Positions 36,627-45,107 of a DNA stretch of 64,000 nt are shown piece by piece. A program made the translations under genes and the position numbers. Every line of letters begins with the position of its first letter. Positions within the stretch are counted from its first letter, which is position 1. The DNA lies in contig VBGR01000048.1 in the NCBI GenBank assembly GCA_005880695.1, positions 1 to 64,000 of the forward strand, in the 5' to 3' direction. Origin of the DNA: Chloroflexota bacterium. GTDB taxonomy: Bacteria; Chloroflexota; Dormibacteria; Dormibacterales; Dormibacteraceae. The notes beneath the pieces are model-generated. The model did no database searches. It saw only the letters and a program-made list of their open reading frames with translations, and was not told the origin of the DNA.

Positions 36627-36628
36627 CC

Positions 36629-37429
36629 GTGGGGGAGTGCGTCGACGTCAAGCGCGCTGGCGCGATCGCCACTGTGGTGATGCACCGCAAGGGCAACAAC
36701 GGGATCGCCCAGGACCTTTCGGATGAGTTGAAGGCCGCCTTCGAAGGGCTCGGGCGCCACGCCGAGGTTCGCGTCGTCGTCCTCGCCAGCGAGTACGAGA
36801 AGTACTTCTCTGTCGGCGCCGACCTGACCGAGATGGGCGGCGTCGACCGGGAGGCGCCCGACGCAGCGGACCGAATTGTCGACTTCGTGACGCGGTCGCA
36901 GGCGGGCTTCAACGCGATCGAGGCCTGCCCGAAACCGGTGATCGCCCGCATCAACGGCCACGCGCTGGGTGGCGGCTGCGAGCTGGCGCTCTGCTGCGAC
37001 TACCGGATCATGGTCGAGGACGGGCGTTCCCGGATCGGCCAGTCGGAGGCGCCGCTCGGCATCATCCCGGGCGCCGGCGGCACCCAGCGCCTGCCCCGCT
37101 TGATCGGCAAGGCAAAAGCCCTCCCGATGCTGCTGGAGGGGAAACGGCTTTCGGCCAAGGAAGCCGAGGAAGTCGGTCTCGTCAACCGGGCAGTGGCTCC
37201 CGACGAGCTGGACGCTGCGGTGGACGAGCTGGCGCAGCGGCTCGCCAAGGCGGCCACCGTGGCGCTCGGCCTCATCAAGGACGCGGTCAATCGCGGCCTC
37301 GACCTACCCTTGCCGGAGGCGCTCGAGATCGAAGCTCGCAACTTCGCCAAAGCGTCCCTGAGCGAGGATGCGGTGATCGGGATCATGAGTTTCCTGTCGA
37401 AGCAGGAAGCGGAGTTCAAAGGCAGGTAA
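36629..37429 (+). CDS. Enoyl-CoA hydratase/isomerase (crotonase family)
   Basis: 266 residues from a GTG two bases after the SDR stop. The crotonase oxyanion hole GHALGGGCELAL and the second segment IGQSEAPLGIIPGAGGTQRLPR carry both Glu residues used by hydratases, so hydratase activity is likely. The C-terminus ends EAEFKGR. Substrate could be a short or medium acyl-CoA. Its last codons together with the next gene's start are duplicated directly downstream (see the repeat at 37399-37516). Confidence 0.88.
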   Translation: MGECVDVKRAGAIATVVMHRKGNNGIAQDLSDELKAAFEGLGRHAEVRVVVLASEYEKYFSVGADLTEMGGVDREAPDAADRIVDFVTRSQAGFNAIEACPKPVIARINGHALGGGCELALCCDYRIMVEDGRSRIGQSEAPLGIIPGAGGTQRLPRLIGKAKALPMLLEGKRLSAKEAEEVGLVNRAVAPDELDAAVDELAQRLAKAATVALGLIKDAVNRGLDLPLPEALEIEARNFAKASLSEDAVIGIMSFLSKQEAEFKGR

Positions 37430-37516
37430 CGTGGTAAGGCGCCCCGGAGTCCCCGCGAAATCGCAGATTTCGTCGGGTGGGAAGCAGGAAGCGGAGTTTA
37501 AGGGCAGGTAACGTGG
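37399..37516 (+). repeat. 36-bp direct duplication around the crotonase/dehydrogenase junction
   Basis: 37399-37434 and 37481-37516 are near-identical (two differences in AAAGGC/AAGGGC area). Each copy holds the last codons of the crotonase gene and a ribosome site plus GTG. The 46-base spacer contains a perfect 7-bp inverted repeat (CGAAATC/GATTTCG at 37456-37472). The first GTG opens a 25-codon frame that again ends EAEFKGR. Confidence 0.85.
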
Positions 37517-38697
37517 CTAAGACCGCACCGCGCACCGAGCTGAAGCCCTCCGACTTCCTGGACCTGGAGTCGCAGCTCCACGATGAGGAGCGGCTGATCC
37601 GAGACACGGTCCGGAAGTTCGTCCACGACCGGATCCTGCCCGGGATCGAGAAGTGGTTCGAGGAGGGCACCTTCCCCAAGGAAGTGGCGCCCGAGCTGGG
37701 CCGGCTCGGCCTGCTGGGCATGCATCTGCAGGGCTACGGCTGCCTCGGTGCCAGCGCGACCAGCTACGGGCTGGCCTGTCTGGAGCTGGAGGCGGGCGAC
37801 AGCGGCTTCCGCTCGTTTGTCTCCGTCCAGGGCTCCCTGGCCATGTTTCCGATCTGGAAGTACGGAACCGAAGAGCAGAAGCAGGAGTGGTTGCCGCGGA
37901 TGGCGGCCGGGGAGGCGATCGGCTGCTTCGGTCTGACCGAGCCCGACGCCGGCTCGGACCCGGCCTCGATGCGCACGTCAGCGCGGCGTGCCGGCGCGGA
38001 TTGGGTCCTGAACGGCAACAAGCTCTGGATCACAAACGGCGGGATCGCCGATGTCGCGGTGGTCTGGGCTCGGGCGGACGACGGCGTGCGCGGCTTTCTC
38101 GTGCCGAAGGGGACGCCCGGATTCAGCACCCGCGACATCCACCGCAAGCTGTCGCTGCGAGCCTCGATCACGTCCGAGCTGATCCTGGAGGACGTCCGGC
38201 TGCCGGAGGCTGCCCTGCTGCCAGGCGTGACCGGCATGCGGGGACCGCTCTCCTGCCTGAACGAGGCGCGCTACGGGATCCTCTGGGGCACGGTTGGTGC
38301 CGCCCGCTCCTGCTTCGAGGCGGCGCTCGGGTACTCGAAGTCGCGCAGCCAGTTCGGGAAGCCGCTGGCTTCCTTCCAGCTAACCCAGGAGAAGCTCGTC
38401 AACATGCTGCTGGAGCTCAACAAGGCAGCTCTGGTCGCGCTCCATCTGGGCCGGATGAAGGACGAGGGCCGGATCTCGAGCGAGCAGGTCAGCTTCGGCA
38501 AGCTCAACAACGTGCGGGTAGCCCTCGACATCGCCCGCTCCGCGCGCACGATCCTGGGGGCCAACGGGATCACGCTCGAGTACCCGGTGATCCGGCACAT
38601 GAACAACCTCGAGTCGGTGCTGACCTATGAAGGCACGAGCGAGATCCACACGCTCGTCCTCGGCGAGGCGATAACCGGGGTCCAGGCCTACCGCTAG
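37513..38697 (+). CDS. gcdH: Acyl-CoA dehydrogenase, glutaryl-CoA dehydrogenase type
   Basis: 394 residues from GTG 37513; an in-frame GTG at 37477 would add 12 residues made from the duplicated segment. FAD-binding LTEPDAGSDP and WITNGGIAD are typical. The C-terminal domain follows the glutaryl-CoA dehydrogenase pattern (CLNEARYGILWG, LGANGITLEYPVIRHMNNLE) and the catalytic Glu is Glu373 in TYEGTSEIH. Oxidises and decarboxylates glutaryl-CoA to crotonyl-CoA in lysine, tryptophan or benzoate breakdown. The crotonase upstream would act on the product. Confidence 0.87.
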   Translation: MAKTAPRTELKPSDFLDLESQLHDEERLIRDTVRKFVHDRILPGIEKWFEEGTFPKEVAPELGRLGLLGMHLQGYGCLGASATSYGLACLELEAGDSGFRSFVSVQGSLAMFPIWKYGTEEQKQEWLPRMAAGEAIGCFGLTEPDAGSDPASMRTSARRAGADWVLNGNKLWITNGGIADVAVVWARADDGVRGFLVPKGTPGFSTRDIHRKLSLRASITSELILEDVRLPEAALLPGVTGMRGPLSCLNEARYGILWGTVGAARSCFEAALGYSKSRSQFGKPLASFQLTQEKLVNMLLELNKAALVALHLGRMKDEGRISSEQVSFGKLNNVRVALDIARSARTILGANGITLEYPVIRHMNNLESVLTYEGTSEIHTLVLGEAITGVQAYR

Positions 38698-38712
38698 CTT
38701 CGGGATGCTGGG

Positions 38713-39843
38713 TCAGATTGGCGGCGGCAGCGAGACCAGCAGGCTTGCAGCCAGCAGCACGGTGGCGACCGCGATCGCTTCAGCGCGCCGGCGGCCGGCG
38801 GCGGCCAGCCCGACGGCAGCGGCGAGCAGGCCGATCTTCAGCAGCAGCGCCCGTCCGAAGTCGCTCCCGAAGAGCTGAGCCGGCAGCCCGTGGAAGAGGG
38901 CGAGCAGGATGCCAGTCGTTGCGGCGGTCCCGAACGAAAGCAGCGCCAACCGCCCGAAGCGGCGATCGGGAGCCACCAGGTAGGCGACCAGGCCGCCCGC
39001 CCAAACGCCCATCGCGCCGACGTGGGTCGCGTCGAGGGCCGGCCCCAGGCCCGGAAGGCCCGGTATGGCATGACCGCCGGCGCCATCGACGAGGGCCAGC
39101 ACGGCCCCCAAGGCAAGGATCGGCCAGGGTGACTCCAGGGCCAGCAGCGCCCAGAGCATGAGTGCCCCCGCCAGCCGGAGCCCGAGCAGCCGGCCGAACC
39201 CGGAGCTGAGAACCCCGAGGAGAGTGTCTGCGTCAAAGGAGAGGCTCGCCAGCTGGGCGACCAGCGCCAGCGGCTCGGCCACCAGCAGCAGCGCCAGGCC
39301 GGCTCGGATCAGCCGTTTCAGCCTGGGCTCGCGCCGGACCAGCGCGAAGTAAGCCGCGACACCGAACGCCAGCGCATAGCCGGCGAAGTGAAGCCAGTGG
39401 GCGAAGGCTTGCAGGACGAGGCCGAGCGGTGAGGTGGTGCCGATAGCCGCCCCGTTCAAGAGGCCCGCATACGGGTTAGCCGTGCGGCTGCCGACGCTGA
39501 AGCTGAAGGCGCCCCGCGACGGATGTGTGTCCGCCGCCTCCACCTGCCAGAGAACCACATAAGTGCCGCGCAAGCCCTGCGACTCACCCAGCGAGGCGAC
39601 GAGGCGGTTTCCAGCGCGGCGGGTCTGGCCTGCGACCTGCCCGCCGGAGGGCGAGTAGACGCGGATTCCCGGCCCAGCCGGGGTCACCGGCTCGTTGAAC
39701 GCCAGGCTCACCTGGACCGGCAGCGTTTCGAGAACAGCGTCTGGGGCCGGGTCGGAGCTCACGAGCTGGGCGTGGGCGAAGGCCGTCGTGGGCAGGAGAG
39801 CGAAGGCGACGGAGAGGGCGACGACGAGAAGCCGCCGCGCCAA
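38713..39843 (-). CDS. Copper resistance protein, CopC-CopD fusion
   Basis: 376 residues. The signal peptide ends in AFA, leaving His24 as the first residue of the mature CopC domain (HAQLVSSDPA), a copper ligand in the family, with DTHPSRGAFSF later. From residue about 140 on, several hydrophobic helices form the CopD part (HWLHFAGYALAFG, LSFDADTLLGV, THVGAMGVWAGGLVAYLV). It imports or buffers copper across the membrane. The start is TTG, two bases after the MFS gene stop, so the two are an operon. Confidence 0.88.
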   Translation of the reverse strand: MARRLLVVALSVAFALLPTTAFAHAQLVSSDPAPDAVLETLPVQVSLAFNEPVTPAGPGIRVYSPSGGQVAGQTRRAGNRLVASLGESQGLRGTYVVLWQVEAADTHPSRGAFSFSVGSRTANPYAGLLNGAAIGTTSPLGLVLQAFAHWLHFAGYALAFGVAAYFALVRREPRLKRLIRAGLALLLVAEPLALVAQLASLSFDADTLLGVLSSGFGRLLGLRLAGALMLWALLALESPWPILALGAVLALVDGAGGHAIPGLPGLGPALDATHVGAMGVWAGGLVAYLVAPDRRFGRLALLSFGTAATTGILLALFHGLPAQLFGSDFGRALLLKIGLLAAAVGLAAAGRRRAEAIAVATVLLAASLLVSLPPPI

Positions 39844-39845
39844 GG

Positions 39846-41126
39846 TCAGGAGTAGACGGGCTGCTCGATGGCGACCGGCACGGGAGGCGCGGCGGGCGTG
39901 AATCGGGCGATCCGGAGGACGAGGCCCGCGGCGAGCAGGCAGAGCAGACCGGAGAACATGAAGGCGAGCTGGTAGTCACCGAACACCGTGCGCACGGCCC
40001 CCGCCGCGAAAGCGATCGAGGCGGCGCCGAGCTGGTGGGCCGCAAAGATCCAGCCGTAGACGACGGGCATGTTGCGGGCCCCGAAGACCCGGCGGGCGAG
40101 CTGGACGGTGGGCGGCACGGTCGCGACCCAGTCCAGCCCGTAAAAGACCACGAACAGGACCAGCCCGAAGTAGCGGGAACCGAACGCGTAGGGCAAGAAG
40201 AGAAGCGAGAGTCCGCGCAGGCCGTAGTACCAGAAGAGCAGCCAGCGCGAGTCGAAACGATCGGTCAAGTAGCCAGAGGCAAGCGTGCCGACCACGTCGA
40301 AAACGCCGATCACCGCGAGCAGGCTGGCGGCTGTCACCTCGGCCAGCCCGTGGTCCATCGAGGCCGGGATCAGGTGAGTGCCGATGAGACCGTTGGTGGA
40401 GGCGCCGCAGATGAAGAAGCTGCCCGCCAGGAGCCAGAAGTCACGGGAGCGGACGCCGAGCCGGAGACCCCGGAAGGCGTTCAGGATCGGACTGCCGCTG
40501 GGGGCCGCGGGAACCTCGTCAGGCGCCGTCTCGCCGTAGGCGCGCAGTCCCACGTCGGCGGGCCGGTTGCGGAGCAGGAGGGCCACCAGGGGCGCGACGG
40601 AGATCGCGGCCAGACCGACTGTGATCGCCGACCAGCGCCAGCCCACGTACTGGGCGAGCCAGCCGAGCCCGGGCAGGAAGATCAGCTGGCCGGTCGCTCC
40701 GGCGGCGGTCAGCGCGCCTAACACGAGCCCGCGGCGCCGCACGAACCAGCGGCTGGCGACGGTCGCCGCCAGCACGGAGGCGATCGTGCCGGCCCCGAGG
40801 CCGACGACCACGCCCCAGAGCAGGAAGAGCTGCCAGGGGGAGGTCATGAAAACCGTCAGCAAGGACCCGCCGGAGATCAGGACCAGGGCGCCGACCACGA
40901 CCCGGCGGAGGCCGAAGCGTTCCATCAGTGCCGCGGCGAAAGGCCCGGTCAGGCCGAAGAGGACGAGGTTGATCGAAACGGCGACTGAGATCAGCGCCCG
41001 GCTCCAGCCGAACTCCCTCTCCAGAGGGACGATCAGGACCCCCGGCGTCGAGCGGAAGCCCGCCGATGCCAGGAGCACCAGGAAGGTGACGCCCGCAACG
41101 ATCCAGGCGTAGTGCAGGCGCCTCAT
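39846..41126 (-). CDS. Major facilitator superfamily transporter
   Basis: 426 residues with about twelve hydrophobic segments. The MFS signatures are visible: a first helix with AWIVAGVTFLVLLASAGFRSTPGVLI, the loop LMERFGLRRVVV between helices 2 and 3, and GYLTDRFDSRW in the second half. It resembles oxalate/formate antiporter-like or monocarboxylate-type MFS carriers by its N-terminus (YAWIVAGVTF). Substrate unknown. First gene of the two-gene unit with CopC-CopD. Confidence 0.85.
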   Translation of the reverse strand: MRRLHYAWIVAGVTFLVLLASAGFRSTPGVLIVPLEREFGWSRALISVAVSINLVLFGLTGPFAAALMERFGLRRVVVGALVLISGGSLLTVFMTSPWQLFLLWGVVVGLGAGTIASVLAATVASRWFVRRRGLVLGALTAAGATGQLIFLPGLGWLAQYVGWRWSAITVGLAAISVAPLVALLLRNRPADVGLRAYGETAPDEVPAAPSGSPILNAFRGLRLGVRSRDFWLLAGSFFICGASTNGLIGTHLIPASMDHGLAEVTAASLLAVIGVFDVVGTLASGYLTDRFDSRWLLFWYYGLRGLSLLFLPYAFGSRYFGLVLFVVFYGLDWVATVPPTVQLARRVFGARNMPVVYGWIFAAHQLGAASIAFAAGAVRTVFGDYQLAFMFSGLLCLLAAGLVLRIARFTPAAPPVPVAIEQPVYS

Positions 41127-41172
41127 CTCTTGCCTGAACCGGGCGCCCGGCGCCTTATCTTCCGCGACAGGT

Positions 41173-42159
41173 TTAGCTGACGGGTCCGGTCGCCATGATC
41201 GCCTTGGCCTCCTCGAGGCTCATGTCCTCGCTTGGGACCACGATGTCCGACTTGACGATCTGGTCAGGCGGCAGCTTCTGGCCGCGGTTGCGGACGAACT
41301 CGAGAAGGTGGGTCAGGACCCCTTTGAACGCGGCTTCGTCGCCGCCGTTGATGGCCGCCACCAAGTCCTTGTCGAAGGCGTCCAGCTGGGCGCGATCGGA
41401 TTCCGCCAGGCGGAACTGGTCCTCGCCCTGGATGCGCACGACCGTGCCCGACGGCAGCTGGCCGGCCATCTGGGCCTTCATGAGGGCAAGCTGGGCGTCG
41501 ACGTTGGAGGCTGTCGTGGCGGTGTCAAGCTGGCGCTGGATGTCGTCGGCGGAGCCGGCTCCGATCTGGTCCAGGGTGCCCGTGTCCACCAACTGGTCGA
41601 TGGCGGCGGCTCGCGCCTGCATCTGGGTGGTCTTCTCCTGGGCACGGTCGACCATCATCGAGACGTCGGCCATCTGCTCGGAGAGCCCGGTCACGGCCTC
41701 TCCGATCTTGGTCGAGGCCTGGGCGGCGGAGTACTGCGCCTTGATCGTCTCCTTCTGGGTCCGGAAGGCTTCGACCTTGGCCTGCAGCTTCTGCGCTGTC
41801 AGTTCCAGCTTCTGCTCCTGCTCCTTCATCTGCTCGATCTGCTGGTCGAGCCCGCCGAGCTGTACTTGCGCGGTCTGAGCCCGGGTCAGGGCCAGCCGGG
41901 CCAGGTCCTCCCGCCCCTGCTGGAGGGCTTGCTGAGCTTGCGCGTTGAGCTTGTCGGCGCTCTGCCGCAGCTGGGCGGCCTGGAGCTCCAGCCGCTTCTC
42001 GGCCGTGAGCACGTCGGCCACATTCCGGCGAACCTGCTGGAGGGCTTCGATCTGCTTCTGGTAGGCGAAATCGAGCGCCTGGTTTGGGTCCTCGGTCTTG
42101 TCGAGGACGGCGTTCAGCTTTTGCTGAACCACGTCTGACATCCGCTTGAAAACGCTCAT
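41173..42159 (-). CDS. pspA: PspA/IM30-type protein fused to a PspAA-like domain
   Basis: 328 residues from ATG 42159, set by the AGGAGG site 10 bases upstream; GTG 42168 is too close to that site. Residues 1 to about 230 are the PspA/IM30 coiled coil (MSVFKRMSDVVQQKLN, QIEALQQVRRNVADV). Residues about 235-328 (GTVVRIQGEDQFRLAESDRAQLDAFD, GDEAAFKGVLTHLLEFVR, IVPSEDMSLEEAKAIM, with LPPDQIVKSD between) match PspAA, a small domain usually encoded as a separate gene beside pspA in actinobacteria and archaea. Envelope stress sensor or effector that protects the membrane. Confidence 0.82.
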   Translation of the reverse strand: MSVFKRMSDVVQQKLNAVLDKTEDPNQALDFAYQKQIEALQQVRRNVADVLTAEKRLELQAAQLRQSADKLNAQAQQALQQGREDLARLALTRAQTAQVQLGGLDQQIEQMKEQEQKLELTAQKLQAKVEAFRTQKETIKAQYSAAQASTKIGEAVTGLSEQMADVSMMVDRAQEKTTQMQARAAAIDQLVDTGTLDQIGAGSADDIQRQLDTATTASNVDAQLALMKAQMAGQLPSGTVVRIQGEDQFRLAESDRAQLDAFDKDLVAAINGGDEAAFKGVLTHLLEFVRNRGQKLPPDQIVKSDIVVPSEDMSLEEAKAIMATGPVS

Positions 42160-42193
42160 GATTTTCACCCCTCCTGGGCCGGCAGAAAGCGCA

Positions 42194-43219
42194 CTAAGCC
42201 AGCTCTGCCATCACCTGGTCGAACTGCTCCCGGCTGAGCCGCAGGTCCTCTTCCCGGAGGTCGCGCAGCGGCTTCTCGGTCAACTTCTCGCGCGTCGCGA
42301 AATCCTCCGCCTCGGGCTCCACGTAGAGCAGGCCGGTCACCAGCGTTCCAGTCTTGTGGCCCTCCTGGATGATCTTCATCGCGGCGCCCCGGTCGGACGG
42401 GTCGTGCTCGAGCTCGTGCAGCTTCTTCAGCACCAGGTGGGAGCCGTCGTGGAGCTTTACGTCCACCGTGGTCCCGGGCTCGTAGTCGACCTGGACCTCC
42501 TCGTAGTAAGGAACGAACGAGGGGTCTTGGAGGACCTCCTCGTGCTCCTTCACGTAGTCGTAGCTCTTCGTCGAGCCCTCGTGGTCGTTGAACGTGACGC
42601 AGGGGGAGATGACGTCCAGCAGCGCGACGCCACGGTGGCTGATGGCCGCTTTCAGAAGTGGCACCAGCTGCTTTCCGTCCCCGCTGAAGGACCGAGCCAC
42701 GAAAGTGCCCCCGAGCGTGATGGCCAGGGCGCAGAGGTCGATCGGAACGTAAGTGTTGACAGCTCCGCGCTTCTGCACAGAGCCGACGTCTGCGGTCGCG
42801 GAAAACTGGCCCTTGGTGAGGCCGTAAGTTCCGTTGTCTTCGACGATGTACGTGCAGTCGACGTTGCGGCGAACCATGTGCGCGAACTGGCCGAGCCCGA
42901 TCGACGCGGTGTCGCCGTCGCCGCTCACGCCGAGCAGGACGAGCTCGCGATTGGCGAGCTGGGCGCCGGTCGTTAAGGCGGGCATGCGACCGTGGACGCC
43001 GTTGAAGCCGTGGGCCTGCTCGACGAAGTAGGCCGGCGTCTTGGAGGAGCAACCGATGCCGCTCATCTTGGCCAGGCGGTGTGGCGCCACGCCGAGCTCG
43101 AACATGGCTTTGATCAGGTGGTTGGTGATCGAGTTGTGGCCGCAGCCCGCGCAGAGGGTGGTGGCGGCCCCCTTATAGGCATCGCGGGCGAGGCCGATTC
43201 TATTCACGGTCGTGCTCAT
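42194..43219 (-). CDS. korB: 2-oxoacid:ferredoxin oxidoreductase, beta subunit
   Basis: 341 residues. The N-terminal iron-sulfur/TPP region has CAGCGHNS, GIGCSSKTP and the thiamine-binding GVSGDGDTASIG followed by NGTYGLTKGQ. With the alpha-gamma subunit it oxidises 2-oxoglutarate or a related 2-oxoacid to the CoA thioester and reduces ferredoxin. The ATG overlaps the alpha-subunit stop (4 bases), so the pair is translated together. No separate ferredoxin gene is next to it. Confidence 0.92.
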   Translation of the reverse strand: MSTTVNRIGLARDAYKGAATTLCAGCGHNSITNHLIKAMFELGVAPHRLAKMSGIGCSSKTPAYFVEQAHGFNGVHGRMPALTTGAQLANRELVLLGVSGDGDTASIGLGQFAHMVRRNVDCTYIVEDNGTYGLTKGQFSATADVGSVQKRGAVNTYVPIDLCALAITLGGTFVARSFSGDGKQLVPLLKAAISHRGVALLDVISPCVTFNDHEGSTKSYDYVKEHEEVLQDPSFVPYYEEVQVDYEPGTTVDVKLHDGSHLVLKKLHELEHDPSDRGAAMKIIQEGHKTGTLVTGLLYVEPEAEDFATREKLTEKPLRDLREEDLRLSREQFDQVMAELA

Positions 43220-45018
43220 GCGGGGATCGTCTCCAGCTCGAGGATTGGTCGGGTGATCGCGTCAGCCGGGATCGGCTGGCCGTCGTAGCGGCGGATCGAG
43301 GTGAGCCGGGCGGCGAGCTCGGGAGGCAGGTGGAGCCGCAGCAGGTCGTAGAGCTGGCCGTCCCGGTTTCCCTCCACCACGTACACCCGCTCGTGGTCCC
43401 GCACGAAGTCCTTGATCGACGCGGCCAGGGGCAGCGCCCGGACCCGCAGGAAGTCGGTCTCGAGCCGCGCCTCGCGCAGGCGAATGCGTGCTTCCTCGAC
43501 CGCGGTCCAGGTCGACCCGAAGGCAATGATCCCGACGCTGGCGCCGGTTCCTGACGCGACCGGCCGGGGCATCGCCTCCCGGGCGGTTTCGAACTTGCGG
43601 TTCAGCCGGTCCATGTTGCGGGCGTAGACGACGCCGCTCTCCGTGTACCTGGCCTCCTCGTCGTGTCCGGAGCCGCGGGTGAAGTACGCCGCCAGCGGGT
43701 GGTCGGTGCCCGGCAGGGTCCGGTAAGTGACGCCATCGCCGTCCACGTCCCGGTAGCGGCCCCAGTCTCCCTTCAGCTCCTCGACCTGGGCGGCGGTCAG
43801 CACCTTGCCCCGGTCGAATGGCTTCTCCGGGTACTTGAAGGGCTTGGTCATCCAGAGGTTCATACCCAGGTCGAGGTCGCTGAGAACGAAGACCGGCGTC
43901 TGGAAGCGGTCGGCGAGGTCGAAGGCGTCACGACCGAACTCGTAGCACTCCTCGACCGTGCCGGGCAGCAGGACCAGGTGCTTGGTGTCGCCGTGGGAGA
44001 GCGTGTAGGCGAACTGGAGATCGGCCTGCGAGGTGCGGGTGGGCAGTCCTGTCGAGGGTCCGATCCGCTGGATATCGAAGATCACCACCGGGACCTCCGA
44101 GTAGTAGGCCAGACCGACGAACTCGGCCATCAAGGAGATGCCGGGACCGGAGGTCGAGGTCATCGCGCGTGCGCCGGCCCAGCCGGCACCGATCGCGATG
44201 CCGACGGCGGCCATCTCGTCCTCGGCCTGGACGACGGCGATCCGGCGGCCGCCGCCCTCCGCATCGCTGCGAAAGCGGTCGGCGTAGCTGCCGATGTACT
44301 CGCAGAGGCTGGAGGAGGGGGTGATCGGGTACCAGGCGGCGACCGTGCAGCCGCCCATCAGCGCGCCCAGCGCGGCGGCCTGGTTGCCCTCGACCAGGAT
44401 CATCCCCTCGGTCTTGCCGGTCATCGGACGCAGCACGTAGGCGTCCTGCTTGGCCAGGTTCTGGTCCCAGTAGTCCATGCCGACCTGGACCGCCTGCAGG
44501 TTCAGCGGCAGCGCCTTCGGCTTGGCCTGGAAGTGCCTCCGCAGGCCGTGCTCGACGGCTTCCAGGGGAATCTCCAGGAGTCGCGCCACCACTCCGACAT
44601 AGATCATGTTGACCAGCTGCTTGCGCAGGGTGTCGTTCTCGATCTTGGTCTTGCCGAGCTGCGCGAACGGCACCGGGTAGTAGTGGACGTCCTCCCGCAC
44701 GTCACCAGTCGCGTAGGCGGCCTCGTGGATGACCGCGGCGCCCGGCCGGACGCCCTTCAAGTCTTGCGCCCAGGTCGTCGGGTTGAGCGCGACCAGCACG
44801 TCCGGGTCACCCTTGCGGGCCATGTAGCCCTCGGGGGAGATGCGGATCTGGAACCAGGTGGGCAAGCCTTCGATGTTCGAGGGGAAGATGTTCTTGGGAG
44901 CCACCGGGATGCCCATCGAGAAGATGGCTCGCATGAGGACCGAATTCGCCGATTGGCTGCCCGAGCCGTTGATTGTGGCGGCCTGGAAAGTGAGGTCGTT
45001 GACTATTTGTTCGGACAC
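43216..45018 (-). CDS. korA: 2-oxoacid:ferredoxin oxidoreductase, fused gamma-alpha subunit
   Basis: 600 residues from GTG 45018. The N-terminal gamma domain (about 1-185; SANSVLMRAIFSMGIPVAPKNIFPSNI) is fused to the alpha domain, starting near EGNQAAALGALMGG and containing STSGPGISLMAEFVG and GPSTGLPTRTSQADLQFA. This gamma-alpha fusion with a two-subunit enzyme is the Kor/For layout of aerobes and hyperthermophiles. 2-oxoglutarate is the likely substrate but pyruvate or 2-oxoisovalerate cannot be excluded. It is divergent from pntAA with about 90 bases between. Confidence 0.92.
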   Translation of the reverse strand: MSEQIVNDLTFQAATINGSGSQSANSVLMRAIFSMGIPVAPKNIFPSNIEGLPTWFQIRISPEGYMARKGDPDVLVALNPTTWAQDLKGVRPGAAVIHEAAYATGDVREDVHYYPVPFAQLGKTKIENDTLRKQLVNMIYVGVVARLLEIPLEAVEHGLRRHFQAKPKALPLNLQAVQVGMDYWDQNLAKQDAYVLRPMTGKTEGMILVEGNQAAALGALMGGCTVAAWYPITPSSSLCEYIGSYADRFRSDAEGGGRRIAVVQAEDEMAAVGIAIGAGWAGARAMTSTSGPGISLMAEFVGLAYYSEVPVVIFDIQRIGPSTGLPTRTSQADLQFAYTLSHGDTKHLVLLPGTVEECYEFGRDAFDLADRFQTPVFVLSDLDLGMNLWMTKPFKYPEKPFDRGKVLTAAQVEELKGDWGRYRDVDGDGVTYRTLPGTDHPLAAYFTRGSGHDEEARYTESGVVYARNMDRLNRKFETAREAMPRPVASGTGASVGIIAFGSTWTAVEEARIRLREARLETDFLRVRALPLAASIKDFVRDHERVYVVEGNRDGQLYDLLRLHLPPELAARLTSIRRYDGQPIPADAITRPILELETIPA

Positions 45019-45107
45019 GGGAGCTCTCTACGTTACATCCTGACAACTCCGATCGATCGGGACCTGTTCGCTAGTTCCAGAGGGCTCTTCTAGTACCCTC
45101 ACCAGCG

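Noticed and set aside
43663-45093. 476-codon plus-strand frame over korA
   Set aside because: Antisense shadow. The minus strand encodes a complete gamma-alpha subunit with clear motifs.
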